Origin: Amia ocellicauda
Taxonomy: Eukaryota; Chordata; Actinopteri; Amiiformes; Amiidae
Assembly (NCBI RefSeq): GCF_036373705.1
Contig: NC_089869.1
Location: 15,646,050-15,710,049, forward strand
Direction: 5' to 3'
Length of the DNA: 64,000 nt
Below are positions 22,795 through 34,392 of the stretch, in pieces; the stretch's first letter is position 1, and each line of letters starts with the position of its first letter. The translations under genes were made by a program, and so were the position numbers. A model generated the notes under the pieces. It was not told the origin of the DNA, made no database searches, and was given only the letters and a program-made list of their open reading frames with translations.

Positions 22795-24563
22795 TTTGAA
22801 AGAAAGGATTAGTCCTGAAAAAGAGCCTATATTTCAAGGGAATGGCTTTGGTGCAAGTGAACATACCACTCAGGATATGACAAAACCGCAGACCCCAGGG
22901 TTTCCCAAAAGGATATCTAAGTGTACTGAAAATCAAAAACGACGCTGGAAAGTTTAAAATTGATTTGAAGAAGTGCATGTGAAAAGCTAAGGCTGAGCAA
23001 TAATGCAAAATTCAATACATCTTTGGAAACGCTGAGAGAATATGTTATTGGTACATGAAATCTGTGCACTAGTATTACAGGCCTTTCACAGATAAGCTTG
23101 ACAGCTTTGACTGTATGGTGCTATCTCATTCAGTGTCACTATATTGTATTGTGGCATCACTGAATCTTCTTCATCACTACAGTACTTCCTTCTGGTCTAA
23201 AATAAATATTGTCTTGCTGAGAAAATCATTGTCTGCCTTTTTCTTTTTCAAATATAATCATAAAATGATTGATCCATTATTAAAGAGTTGAATTCATAAA
23301 CATAATATCAATATGCTTTCAATCGGATGTTGATAGTTGTTAAAAGTCCAGTCTTTACATTGTCTTAATTTTTATTTATGTATATTATGTATATCATGAT
23401 TGTAATGATTGTATTAAGCACCATAATGTGATCAGAACATCAGATTATTTATAAAACATACCTTAAACTGAGACTGTGACATAGTACACACTAACAGACC
23501 TGTAGATTTGACACAGCCCCACTGCTGCAGTTCATCAGCACTTGTTTATAGGGAAATAATTAAGATAGGCACAATACTCAGTGAACCAAAACATTTATTT
23601 GCAAAGGTTACAAATGAAAATACAGAGCATGTCGATCTCAGCATCCAATACTGAGAGTTTAGAATTCATGTTTATACAAGAAGATTAGAAGACCCAAAAT
23701 AATAACTTATTCCATTTACTCAACAGGTAAATTGGGAAACCATAATCTCATTGAAGGATGTACAGATTCAATAGTTGCGGATGATTGCTGATGAAAGCAA
23801 AACAAAATAATCAGTTGTTCATCTCAACACAAAACTAAGTATCACCAGTTGGCACAATCTTTAACATTCAGGTCACTATGCTCTAACTAAGCTTCCCTCC
23901 CTTACCTCAACTATTTTGGTTTTTCTTAACCCTTCAGATACATTTGCTGTGTTATTAAATCCATACTGTCCCTCAACCTTCACAATCAGAATGGTTTAAA
24001 TCAATGTGTTTGTTATTAAGCTTAGAATTAAGAATATGATAAATATTAAGAATATGATTTTTTCTAATGAAAAAGCAGGAAGTGTCTTACAAATAGTAAC
24101 TAATAAGTAATAATAGGTAACTTATAGTTTATAGAAAGTTTTAAAAGTGATATAAATTAACCAGTAGTACCCAAAAGAAATTAACTATACTTGTTTGTAC
24201 AGTTTATGTGTATGAAAACATATTTTCATATATGGCTATTTGGTCATTCTTTGTGAATTATATAATTGGCAATCCATAATGTTAAACATAGGGAGGTCAT
24301 TTAAATATTCAAATATCTGGATTTACATGTCCTGAATTATCTTCCAATGCTCTTTAAATTCTATTTTCATGATGATGTAAGTCCCAAAGTGATCCCAGTA
24401 AGTGCCAAAGCAGCAGATGTGTGAGTGATTACTCTCAGACTCAGCACTCATGCAAATCCCAATTTGTTTCATTATTACAACTGTAGGGAAGGTAAAAATT
24501 TATAAAATATACAATAATTGTATACTTCAATAGAAAATAGGTTAAGATTAATAATTTGTATCT
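22795..24563. other. 3' flank of filament copy B, without an IFIT gene
   Basis: It matches the 3' flanks of copies A and C, including the poly(A) signal at 23201-23206 and the TTTATT block near 23590. The flank has a single AGTGCCAAAGCAGCAG segment (about 24407), where copies A and C have two. No coding sequence is seen. Confidence 0.6.
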
Positions 24564-24568
24564 GACCC

Positions 24569-24928
24569 TGTGGCAGGGAGGGGGTTAATTGTCCCTCCCT
24601 GTCTGCTCATGAACTGCTGGTGGTTGGGGTGATTGATCAATTAAGTTCAATCAACCCCAGCCACCTGCTATATAAGGAGGCCTCAGCCGCCCATTAGGTA
24701 GTTTGTGTTGGAGAGTTAGGTGTGGGAGGAAGCAAGCACTGTGTTGTGTGTGCTGTTTTGTTTCGGGGTTGAAGTTTGGTTTCTGGCCACAGTGAAGTAC
24801 TTTGACCAGCGTGTGTATTTTGGTTTGTTTGGTTGGCTAACATTATTTGTTAATACATTTAATAAAAGTATTGTTTTTCAATACCTGCGGTCTGTCTCTG
24901 AGCCTCCATTCCTGGCCACCCCACCTCA
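24569..24928 (+). mobile_element. Solo LTR of an LTR retrotransposon or endogenous retrovirus
   Basis: The 360-bp insert starts TGTGGCAGGG and ends CCACCTCA (TG...CA) and is flanked by the 5-bp direct repeat GACCC (24564-24568 and 24929-24933). Both paralogous units keep the empty site with one GACCC (7909-7913 and 36274-36278). Inside are a TATATAAG box at 24669-24676 and an AATAAA at 24861-24866, in the order expected for U3-R-U5. No internal retroviral genes remain. The 5-bp duplication fits Gypsy or retroviral integrases; the family is not resolved. Confidence 0.88.
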
Positions 24929-25095
24929 GACCCATACACTCATATCAAAGAAACCCTTTCATTTAATTACAGACATTTCATTTATAACATCTAATTGATT
25001 ATTGTATACTTTAATTGTTTGTACAGGAGTGACCAATAGGAATTACATTATTGAAAGAGTTACAAGCAGGGTTGGGAGAATCGGGAGGTTTCCGG

Positions 25096-25102
25096 AAAAA
25101 AA

Positions 25103-25136
<34 letters not shown>

Positions 25137-25140
25137 TATA
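25096..25140. repeat. Poly-A followed by (TA)n microsatellite
   Basis: A run of A residues passes directly into alternating TA and abuts the end of the minus-strand LINE. It may be derived from the LINE 3' tail. Confidence 0.85.
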
Positions 25141-26893
25141 AGAACATAAGAAAGTTTACAACGAGAGGAGGCCATTCGACCCATTATGCTCGTTTGGTGT
25201 CCATTAATAACTAAGTGATCCAAGGATCCTATCCAGTCAATTTTTAAATGTTCCCAAATTTTCAGCGTCATCCACATCGCTGGGGAGTTTGTTCAGATTG
25301 TGACGACTCTCTGTGTAAAGAAGCATCTCCTGTTTTCCGTCTTGAATGCCTTGAAGCCCAATTTCCATTTGTGTCCCCGGGTGCGTGTGTCCCTGCTGAT
25401 CTGGAAAAGCTCCTCTGGTTTGATGTGGTTGATGCCCTTCATGATTTTGAAGACTTGGATCAAGTCCCCACGTAGTCTCCTCTGTTCCAGGGTGAAAAGG
25501 TTCAGTTCCTCAGTCTCTCAGTAGGACATTCCCTTCAGACCTGGAATAAGTCTGGTTGCTCTCCTCTGAACTGCCTCTAGAGCAGCGATATCCTTCTTGA
25601 AGTGTGGAGCCCAGAACTGTCCACAGTATCCAGATGAGCTCTAACTAGTGCATTGTACAGTCTGAACATCACTGCCCTTGTTCTCAATTCTACACTTTTG
25701 ACAATATACCCTAACACTGCATTTGCCTTTTTTATTGCTTCCCCACATTGTTTGGATGGAGAAAGTGAGGAGTCCACGTAGACTCCTAGGTCTTTCTCAT
25801 GCGATACTTCATCTAGTTCTATTCCTCCCAAAGTGTAATTATAGTGGACATTTTTGTTACCTGCATGTAATACCTTGCACTTGTCCACATTGAATTTCAT
25901 CTGCCAGGTGTCGGCCCACAACTGAATGTTATCTAAGTCCCTTTGAATAGCCTGTGCTGCCGAGATTGTATCTGCTGAGCCACCTATTTTAGTATCATCT
26001 GCAAATTTGACAAGTTTGCTAAGTATCCCAGAGTCCAGATCATTAATATAGATTAGAAAAAGCACAGGCCCTAGTACTGATCCCTGTGGAACTCCACTAA
26101 CAACCTCACTCCAGTTAGAAGCGACTCCTCTAATCGACACCCTCGGTTTCCTAGACATCAACCAGTTCATAATCCATCTACTTACATTACCCTGAATGCC
26201 TACAGCTTCCAATTTGAGGATCAGTCTTTGGTGTGGAACCTTATCAAAGGCTTTTTGAAAATCTACGTATATCATATCATATGCTTTCACATGATCTACA
26301 GCTGCAGTTACATGTTCAAACAATTCGAATAAATTAGTAAGACATGATCTGCCTCGTCTAAACCCATGTCGACCCATCTCCAAGAATATGGTTTTCATTA
26401 AGATGCTCCTCTATTTTCTGTCTAATCATTTTTTCCAACATTTTACAGGTGATGCAGGTGAGACTGATTGGTCTGTAATTTCCTGGCTCAGTTTTGTCCC
26501 CTTTCTTGTGGATTGGTATGACATTTGCTGTCTTCCAGTCAGTTGGCACATCCCCTGTTCTAAGTGTCATTTGGAATAATCGAGTTAGCGGCCTATAAAT
26601 AATTTCCCTAATTTCTTTAAGTACTATTGGAAATATCCCATCTGGCCCAGGTGATTTGTTTGTTTTTAATTCTGCAGTCCCTTTAGTACCTCCTACTCAT
26701 TTATCCTGATCTCTCTTAAGGTTTGAATGGACTGGCTGTTAACCTGTGGCATGTTATCCGTTTTTTCTTTTGTAAAAACCTCTGTGAAATACTCATTTAG
26801 AACATTTGTTACATCTTGTTCGTTTTCTAAGATACTTCCATTTTTGCCCTTTATATATAGCCTATATACAATAGTTTCATCGGCCGTGTTCAC
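25141..26893 (-). mobile_element. 5'-truncated CR1-like non-LTR retrotransposon (LINE), degenerate
   Basis: The minus strand encodes a reverse transcriptase. From N to C terminal these are: an upstream piece (26693-26893); PTDWKTANVIPIHKKGDK and NYRPISLT (about 26450-26570); YVDFQKAFDKVPH; SGVPQGSVLGP; and the catalytic FADD at 25994-26005, followed by the CR1/Jockey-type region HEKDLGVYVDSSL. The three pieces are in different frames, so frameshifts and stops have inactivated it. The 3' end, AGAACATAAGAAAGTTTAC on the plus strand at 25141, resembles the widespread fish CR1-like family. The endonuclease domain and 5' end are absent. Confidence 0.85.
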
Positions 26894-27599
26894 TGTGAGC
26901 GTGGCCTGAATAGCACACAGCCGTTGTACTGGTGTCTGTATATGCGCTTCAGCGGGTAGACGAGGATTATGACTGCTGTTTTAGACAAAAGTAGTCAATT
27001 ATATACATTTGTAATCATGCTAAAATCACTAGCATGATTACACACACCAACATACACTTTGTATATTATCCTCCATTAAACTACATCGAATAAACACACA
27101 AAATAAACCGCGATTAGCTCTCATCTGGGGATCCTAACATCCAAGCTTTCTCTGATGAATTATATGTTTGACTTGCTTCGGGTGGAAGCTTTCAACCAGC
27201 TAGAGCTTTAAACAAGAAACACAAACTTGCAGTTTGCAATATTGTCTTTTGGAAAGTAAGCGACACCTAATACTGTGAACTGTTTATTTCGTGCGTGTTT
27301 GTCATTACAGTAAATGTCTGTGTGCAGTCTGCGTTTCCTCCCACTGTGCAAAGCCACTATGGACAATGTAAATGGTGTGCAATACTAAATCAAATATTAA
27401 CACCATATTCACAATATGTGTATGTGTGTGCATACACACGTCTGTGTCTGTAACTATTTATCGTTATAGCATTATGCGTTGTCCTAAAGGGGATATTGTA
27501 ACGCATCTTGTCCTGACAGGGATACTTTTATATGTTTGTGTAATCTGTTTATTTGGTCAATGCATTCTCTTTAATGTATTTGATCCTCCTATCATTAAA
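26894..27599. other. Unassigned DNA between LINE and IFIT shard
   Basis: I recognise no gene, RNA or repeat family in this 0.7-kb stretch. It replaces sequence that, in unit A, corresponds to the 3' part of the IFIT gene. Confidence 0.3.
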
Positions 27600-27706
27600 T
27601 TATTGACTAATGGTTCGTCATCAGCTTTCTTTTTCTTCATTTTAATTACTTTCATTTTGTAGCATAGGGCTGTCTGATAGTGTAGTGATGCACAGTTTGG
27701 AAACGT
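27600..27706 (-). pseudogene. IFIT shard from the third tandem unit
   Basis: About 107 bases align with IFIT copy 1 (8580-8690) and copy 2. Translated on the minus strand it gives the family stretch ASLHYQTALCYK followed by a Lys-rich segment. Similarity ends abruptly on both sides. It is a remnant of an IFIT gene that otherwise disappeared from the copy B unit. Confidence 0.85.
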
Positions 27707-27710
27707 TCAG

Positions 27711-28470
27711 ACTATGAAGTCATCAGTCACAATAGTGAATCTGGGATTAATTAATTTAATATTCAGATATAAAAATGTGCTTTCTGTGCAAGCTGTGATG
27801 AGACTCACACAATTCAGTTAGATTTATGTTTTAGTTAAATCAGCTCAGATCCCTAATTAATGCGTGTATACATTTTTCATATGATGTATAAATATATAAA
27901 TAGTGTCTGTTTATCATCAGGGGTAAAACATATCTGTCCTCCTATCTATTTATCAAACACACACATACACTTCGAATTCTCAAAAGTAAGATGTAAGAAA
28001 ATGCTATGGAAATCTATTGTGTTAATTCAACCCCAGTCAATCAAGGGCTGTAGTTTCTTTCAATTTTTATTCCACCTGAGCTCTTATCTCCTTAGCTGAA
28101 CTATTGTCCTAATTGTCCCACCTGAACTATCTTCCCCAGCGTTTAAGGCACTAATGATTCAAAGGGAGTTATACACCTGTGTTAAAGTGTAGAAAGTCTG
28201 ACTCAGGGTTTGTCTAAAAATCATTTGCCCACAATTACAATGTTATAATGTGATTAATGCGAAACCCCATGTCTAATATGAATTCAGTCCAGTTTTGTCC
28301 AGACTACTTTCAAATGAAGGGTGTGAAAACTTTTACAGCTGTTTGTGAGGACGGGGTTTTCTGCTGTTGTACAATTAACTCGCAAGTCAGATCTTTTACA
28401 TCTCCAAGTATCGATTTCCCCCCTCAGCAGTATGGACAGCTCCATTGTGCAACGTAAGCTACGGCAGTGC
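27711..28470. other. Upstream flank of filament copy C
   Basis: From about 27885 this aligns with the flank of copy B and defines the left border of the third unit. A short reading frame beginning at 28257 (MRNPMSNMNSV) is upstream of the TATA box. It ends before the gene and is not considered coding here. Confidence 0.5.
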
Positions 28471-28478
28471 TATATAAG
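28471..28478 (+). promoter_or_regulatory. TATA box of filament copy C
   Basis: TATATAAG lies 55 bases before the ATG at 28526, which predicts transcription starting near 28500 and a very short 5' UTR. Copy B has lost exactly this segment. Confidence 0.65.
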
Positions 28479-28525
28479 CCAGTGTGTGAGGGCTTTCAGT
28501 TCAGGCACTGCTATTCTGTACCACG

Positions 28526-31500
28526 ATGGAATACCGGACAGGTTCTCCGCATAGGCGAGGCCGTGCCGAGTGCGCCCGATTTAACCCGAAGCTCGGCTCA
28601 TCTGTAGACCAGCAGTTTCCTCGGACCTCTCATGGATCCGTTTCTTTTAAGAGAAGTAATGGAAGGACGACAGAACAATACAACCGTCCAGTCCTCAGAC
28701 AACCCGATAGAACAGAGTTTGCACAGCAGCTGAGATATGAAAATGCCGATGAAAAACAGGTGCTCCATGGGCTGAATGACCGCTTCGCTGGCTTCATTGA
28801 GAAAGTCCATCAATTGGAAAATGAAAACAAAACTTTAGAAAAAGAGATTAGCGAGCTTAGGCAGAAGGAAGCATCGTCTTTTGCTTTAGCTGAAGTTTGC
28901 GACCCAGAAATTACAGATCTGAGGAGACTCGTTCAAGAGATTACCCTCCAAAAGGCTCAGATTGCATTGGAGCAGATTCGTGTAGAGGAAGATGTGGCTG
29001 TTCTTAATTTAAAGCATGAAGATGAATCCCGACTTAGATCCTATACCGAGGACACTATTAAGACTTTGAAGAAGGCTGTTGATGATGCTAATCTATCGAA
29101 AATGGAGTTGGAAAAGAGAGTCAACTCCCTCCTTGAAGAAATACTTTTCCTGAAGAAAAACCACCAACAGGAGGTGTGTGAGATGTGGGCCCAAATCCAG
29201 GAAGCTCAAGTTGGGGTAGAAGTCAAAGATTTTGGCAAGGCAGACATCACTGCGGCTTTGAGGGATATCAGGAAGCAGCTTGAAGGTCACACCGGCTGCA
29301 GCATCCAGCAAGCCGAGGAGGGTTTCCGTGCTCGGGTGGAAAAACTGACCAAAGCCGCCGAAATCAACAGTGAAGCCCTGCGGGCCACCAGACAGGAAAT
29401 CAACGAGCACAGAAGACACCTGCAGTCCAAGAGCATTGAGCTGGAGACGGTGAAAGGCACCAAAGAGGCTCTGGACAAACAGCTGAATGACCTCGAAGAA
29501 AGACACGATGCAGAAATCAGTCATTACCAGGTAAGATCGAAGGCCATTTATTAGAACATTTTTTACATTCATGAATTCAAGTACTGCGAAGCGTTTCATT
29601 AAATGCATGCATTACTGTCTGCTTAGAAATGTTGGTATAATTGAACATATGACTGTATAAACCCCTCAGAAAAATAGAGATTGTTTATTGCTCTTCAATG
29701 CATTTGCAAGGACTCTATTTTAATTATATGTATAATGTTCAATCCAACTTAATGTTAGTTTACATGTTTCCATGTTTTGTATATTATTCGGTTTAATTCA
29801 GTCTTGGTAATGCTTTAATCATATCTTTTTTGCATTCAACTCTGACTAAATAACGTCGTGGAAACAATGTAATAAAGTGAAGTTAGAATAATATAGTGTT
29901 GTAACAACACATTTGTAAAATCCAATGAATATTGTCTAAACATTGTAAAAGTATACAATTACATTCATAAAACAACTTTCTACAGAAACAATTCTCACAA
30001 ATTCCAAATTAGAGTGAAATGAAAATATTACATAAATAAATATACTTACACACGTATATAGTCATATAGCTAAAAATAGAATTGCATTTTATATGTATTG
30101 TAATTCCAGAAATTGATTTATGAAATGTGCATTCAGTGTTACTGTGCCAAAATCACATCGATATCAATGTGTTGTCAGGGTAAAACACAGTTCTGATGTG
30201 TAAGCTGAGATGGATTGACATTAGGTAGTACAACAATTACAGTTCTGTATATAAACTACATTAAACAGAGTAATGTAATGTAAAATGTTGATTTGTTGCT
30301 TTGCAGGATACAGTCACTCAGTTGGAGACTGAGCTGAATCACACCAAATTTGAGATGTCTGGACACTTGAGAGAATACCAGGATCTGATGAATGTCAAAA
30401 TGGCATTAGATGTGGAAATAGCATCTTACAGGTAATAGCAGCGTAATCTTGGTGTGCTCTACATATAGACTTGAATAGGAGCCTGCAATGGTTCCTTTAA
30501 GTTATCCATTCTCTTCTACTGTACTACTTGTGCAACAATATGTGTGTCTGATTAACTGTAGTCATAAATATTATGAAGTTAAAATGGAGATTAAACATTT
30601 TACTTTACTGCATGCTGTGTAGGGACTAAAAACATTTTTTTTTACATAACAAATGTATTCTTCAAAAATAACACACCTAAGAAATGTACAAAACTGTTTG
30701 ATTTCACGCTGAGAAAGTATATTGAAATATCTTGGCATGTACTATATCAAGCAAATTGATTTATTGTATATCCTATTTACACCTGAGTAATGCATTTTTT
30801 ATTTTTTTTAAGGAAACTACTGGAAGGGGAAGAAACCCGCCTCTCTTCAGTGTCTGGTGCCCAGGGTTCAGTGCCTTATATGTATAGACCATACCCAGTG
30901 TACACTCTCCCGAGCCTCACGAGGCTGAAGAGCAGGACTGGAAAGGCAGAACCACAGTACAATTTTGTGGAGGAGATCATAACAAAAACGACCAAGGAAG
31001 TAGAGATGATGGAGATTGAAGATGCAGCATCTCAGGGAACAAATGGTGACTATGACAAAATTTGGGAAGTGAGCAGTGAAGAAGAGGAGGCAGCTGAAGC
31101 TCAGGAGCCTGAAGAGAAACAGGAGACTCCAGGAGCAGATGAGCAGCGAAAAGAGATGTTACCCGAGGCCACTGACCAGGGAGAAACTGCAGCTGGAGGT
31201 AAAGAAGAGGGAGGTGCTGTTGAATTAGAGGAAGAGGTCCCAGAAGACATGGAACAGGTGGAGGAAACAGATGATCTGAAGGTGGAGAAGGAGGTGACAG
31301 AAGACATCGCTGAGGCAGTGGAAACCTTGGGGGAGGTCAAAGAAGCTGCTACAGAAAAAGCCCTAAATGACTTAAAAACACTGAGTGAAACTAAAGAGGC
31401 AGCAGAAGACATAGTGGATGATTCTGAATCTCAACATAGTGAGAAAACAGAACTACAATCAGATGAACCTCCTGAGGACAAACCCCAGAAAGAAGTAACA

Positions 31501-33525
31501 GATGACTCTGAAGACACAAAGCGGGTGAGTCCTGTAAAAGAGAAAGTGGAGCTTAAACCAAAAGAGCAAACTGTCACATCAGAGGAGGAGAAACCTGAAA
31601 GGATCATCAGTCCAGAGAAAGAAACCCTCAAGGAACCACAAGAAATAGAGCTTTCAAAACCTGATCCTGAGGAAGAAAAGAAACCCTCAGATGTCAAAGC
31701 AGAGCTTAAGGAAAGTCCCGTAAAGGAAACGGTCAAGCAGTTGAATACAGAGGAGGATTCTGTGTCAAAATCTGAAAAGACTGAACAGCAAACAGGCTCA
31801 GATAAAGTGGTAGCTGAGGACCTTCCAACAGAGGATGTGGTGAGCCCATTGAAATCAAAAGACGATCCTTCACAACCTGAAATAGACATATACAAAATAA
31901 CTGCAGATACTAAACTTGAATCACAAGAGAGCGACAGTGCAAGGATCACAGAAAAGGATGAGAAAGAAGCATCTCGATCAGATGTACCTCCTGAGGACAA
32001 ACCCCAGAAAGAAGTAACAGATGACTCTGAAGACACAAAGCGGGTGAGTCCTGTAAAAGAGAAAGTGGAGCTTAAACCAAAAGAGCAAACTGTCACATCA
32101 GAGGAGGAGAAACCTGAAAGGATCATCAGTCCAGAGAAAGAAACCCTCAAGGAACCACAAGAAATAGAGCTTTCAAAACCTGATCCTGAGGAAGAAAAGA
32201 AACCCTCAGATGTCAAAGCAGAGCTTAAGGAAAGTCCCGAAAAAGAAACTGTCGAGCAGGTGAAGACAGAGGAGGATTCTGAGTCAAAATCTGAAAAGAC
32301 TGAACAGCAAATAATCTTTGATAAAGTGATAGCTGAGGACCTTCCAACACAGGACGTGGTGAGCCCATTGAAATCAAGAGACGATCCTTCAAAACCTGAA
32401 ATAGACGTATACAAAATAACTGCAGATACTAAACTTGAATCACAAGAGAGCGACAGTGCAAGGATCTCAGAAAAGGATGAGAAAGAAGCATCTCGATCAG
32501 ATGTACCTACTGAGGACAAACCCCAGAAAGAAGTAACAGATGACTCTGAAGACACAAAGCGGGTGAGTCCTGTAAAAGAGAAAGTGGAGCTTAAACCAAA
32601 AGAGCAAACTGTCACATCAGAGGAGGAGAAACCTGAAAAGATCATCAGTCCAGAGAAAGAAACCCTCAAAGAACCTAGTGATGCAGACAGTTCAGTTCAA
32701 CCACAAGAAATAGAGCTTTCAAAACCTGATCCTGAGGGAGAAGAGAAACCCACAGATGTCAAAGCACAGCTTAAGGAAAGTCCCGAAAAAGAAACTGTCG
32801 AGCAGGTGAAGACAGAGGAGGATTCTGTGTCAAAATCTGAAAAGACTGAACAGCAAATAATCTCAGATAAAGTGGTAGCTGAGGACCTTCCAACACAGGA
32901 CGTGGTGAGCCCATTGAAATCAAGAGACGATCCTTCAAAACCTGAAATAGACGTATACAAAATAACTGCAGATACTAAACTTGAATCACAAAAGAGTGAC
33001 AGTGCAATGATCTCAGAAAAGGATGAGAAAGAAGCATCTCGATCAGATGAACCTCCTGAGGACAAACCCCAGAAAGAAGTAACAGATGACTCTGAAGACA
33101 CAAAGCGGGTGAGTCCTGTAAAAGAGAAAGTGGAGCTTAAACCAAAAGAGCAAACTGTCACATCAGAGGAGGAGAAACCTGAAAAGATCATCAGTCCAGA
33201 GAAAGAAACCCTCAAAGAACCTAGTGATGCAGACAGTTCAGTTCAACCACAAGAAATAGAGCTTTCAAAACCTGATCCTGAGGAAAAAGAGAAACCCACA
33301 GATGTCAAAGCACAGCTTAAGGAAAGTCCCGAAAAAGAAACTGTCGAGCAGGTGAAGACAGAGGAGGATTCTGAGTCAAAATCTGAAAAGACTGAACAGC
33401 AAACAGGCTCAGATAAAGTGGTAGCTGAGGACCTTCCAACAGAGGAAGTGGTGAGCCCATTGAAATCAAAAGACGATCCTTCACAACCTGAAATAGACAT
33501 ATACAAAATAACTGCAGATATTTAA
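28526..33525 (+). CDS. Neurofilament-type intermediate filament copy C (tail truncated by TAA)
   Basis: The exons are 28526-29530, 30307-30431 and 30813-33525, all with GT-AG borders. The product is 1280 residues: a Ser/Arg-containing head (1-74), an intermediate-filament rod of about 310 residues with [12 protein letters not shown] at 83-94 and [10 protein letters not shown] at 376-385, then an acidic segment and the S-P-X-K repeat tail. Two introns, the second splitting the Arg codon of YRKLLEGEE, is the arrangement of vertebrate NEFM and alpha-internexin genes, so I class it as type IV neurofilament-like. Filament assembly and kinase-regulated sidearm function are inferred from the family. 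The TAA at 33523-33525 replaces a Lys codon found in the other copies (ADTK becomes ADI-stop). The same frame then stays open to TAG at 34309-34311, so about 262 residues are lost, including the unique C-terminal domain. It may be a shortened functional gene or a young pseudogene. Confidence 0.85.
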
Positions 33526-33870
33526 CTTGAATCACAAAAGAGTGACAGTGCAATGATCTCAGAAAAGGATGAGAAAGAAGCATCTCGATCAGATGAACCT
33601 CCTGAGGACAAACCCCAGAAAGAAGTAACAGATGACTCTGAAGACACAAAGCGGGTGAGTCCTGTAAAAGAGAAAGTGGAGCTTAAACCAAAAGAGCAAA
33701 CTGTCACATCAGAGGAGGAGAAACCTGAAAGGATCATCAGTCCAGAGAAAGAAACCCTCAAGGAACCACAAGAAATAGAGCTTTCAAAACCTGATCCTGA
33801 GGAAGAAGAGAAACCCACAGATGTCAAAGCACAGCTTAAGGAAAGTCCCGTAAAGGAAACTGTCGAGCAG
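31741..33870 (+). repeat. Four-unit tail repeat array of filament copy C
   Basis: Units start at 31741, 32260, 32806 and 33352 with lengths 519, 546, 546 and 519 bp. The unique end (VKTEEEDQLSDS) starts at 33871. Unit linkers mostly read EQVKTEEDS here, while copy A mostly has EQVNTEEDS or KQLNTEEDS. The array has therefore diverged from copy A and expanded separately or been partly homogenised. Confidence 0.9.
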
Positions 33871-34311
33871 GTGAAGACAGAGGAGGAGGACCAGCTATCA
33901 GACTCAAGGAAGGTTATATCTGAAGATCTTCCATCTGAGGAATTGGGGAGTCCATTGAAATCAAGAGACGATTCTTTAAAACCTGAAAGAAGCGTAGAGA
34001 AAATAACTGCAGATACTAAAGCTGAATCCACAACCCCCTCAAAAGAGGAGAGTGTGAGTGAGTTGAAACCCACAGAGGGCAGCACTGCAGTGTCTGACCA
34101 AATTGAGGCCAGAGCAGTGTCTGCAGACAAGCCCAGCGCATCAGTGGATAAAGCATTAGAAAAGACCACGGCTACTGTAGAGAAAGTTACAGAGAAAGAA
34201 TCAGAGGGAAAGTCAGGTGAAAGCACAACACCAGACAAAGTAGAAGAAATGAAGCACACAGCACACTCTGAGGGCAAGGAACAAACAAGTAGCAGCTCTA
34301 AAGAGGAATAG
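33526..34311 (+). pseudogene. Untranslated remainder of the copy C tail exon
   Basis: After the TAA at 33523-33525 the same reading frame is open for 261 codons to the ancestral TAG. It encodes the rest of the last repeat unit and the 146-residue unique C-terminal region seen in copies A and B. It has kept its frame, so the nonsense change is probably recent. Confidence 0.75.
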
Positions 34312-34392
34312 ACTGTCAAAGAAGCAGAGAAGCCTGTTAAGGATTCACTGGTAAAAGACGAGGGTAAAGAAGAAAAGAAAGCTGACCAGTGA

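Noticed and set aside
24720-24998. Open frame of 92 codons at 24720
   Set aside because: It lies within and across the end of the solo LTR and has no protein similarity that I recognise.
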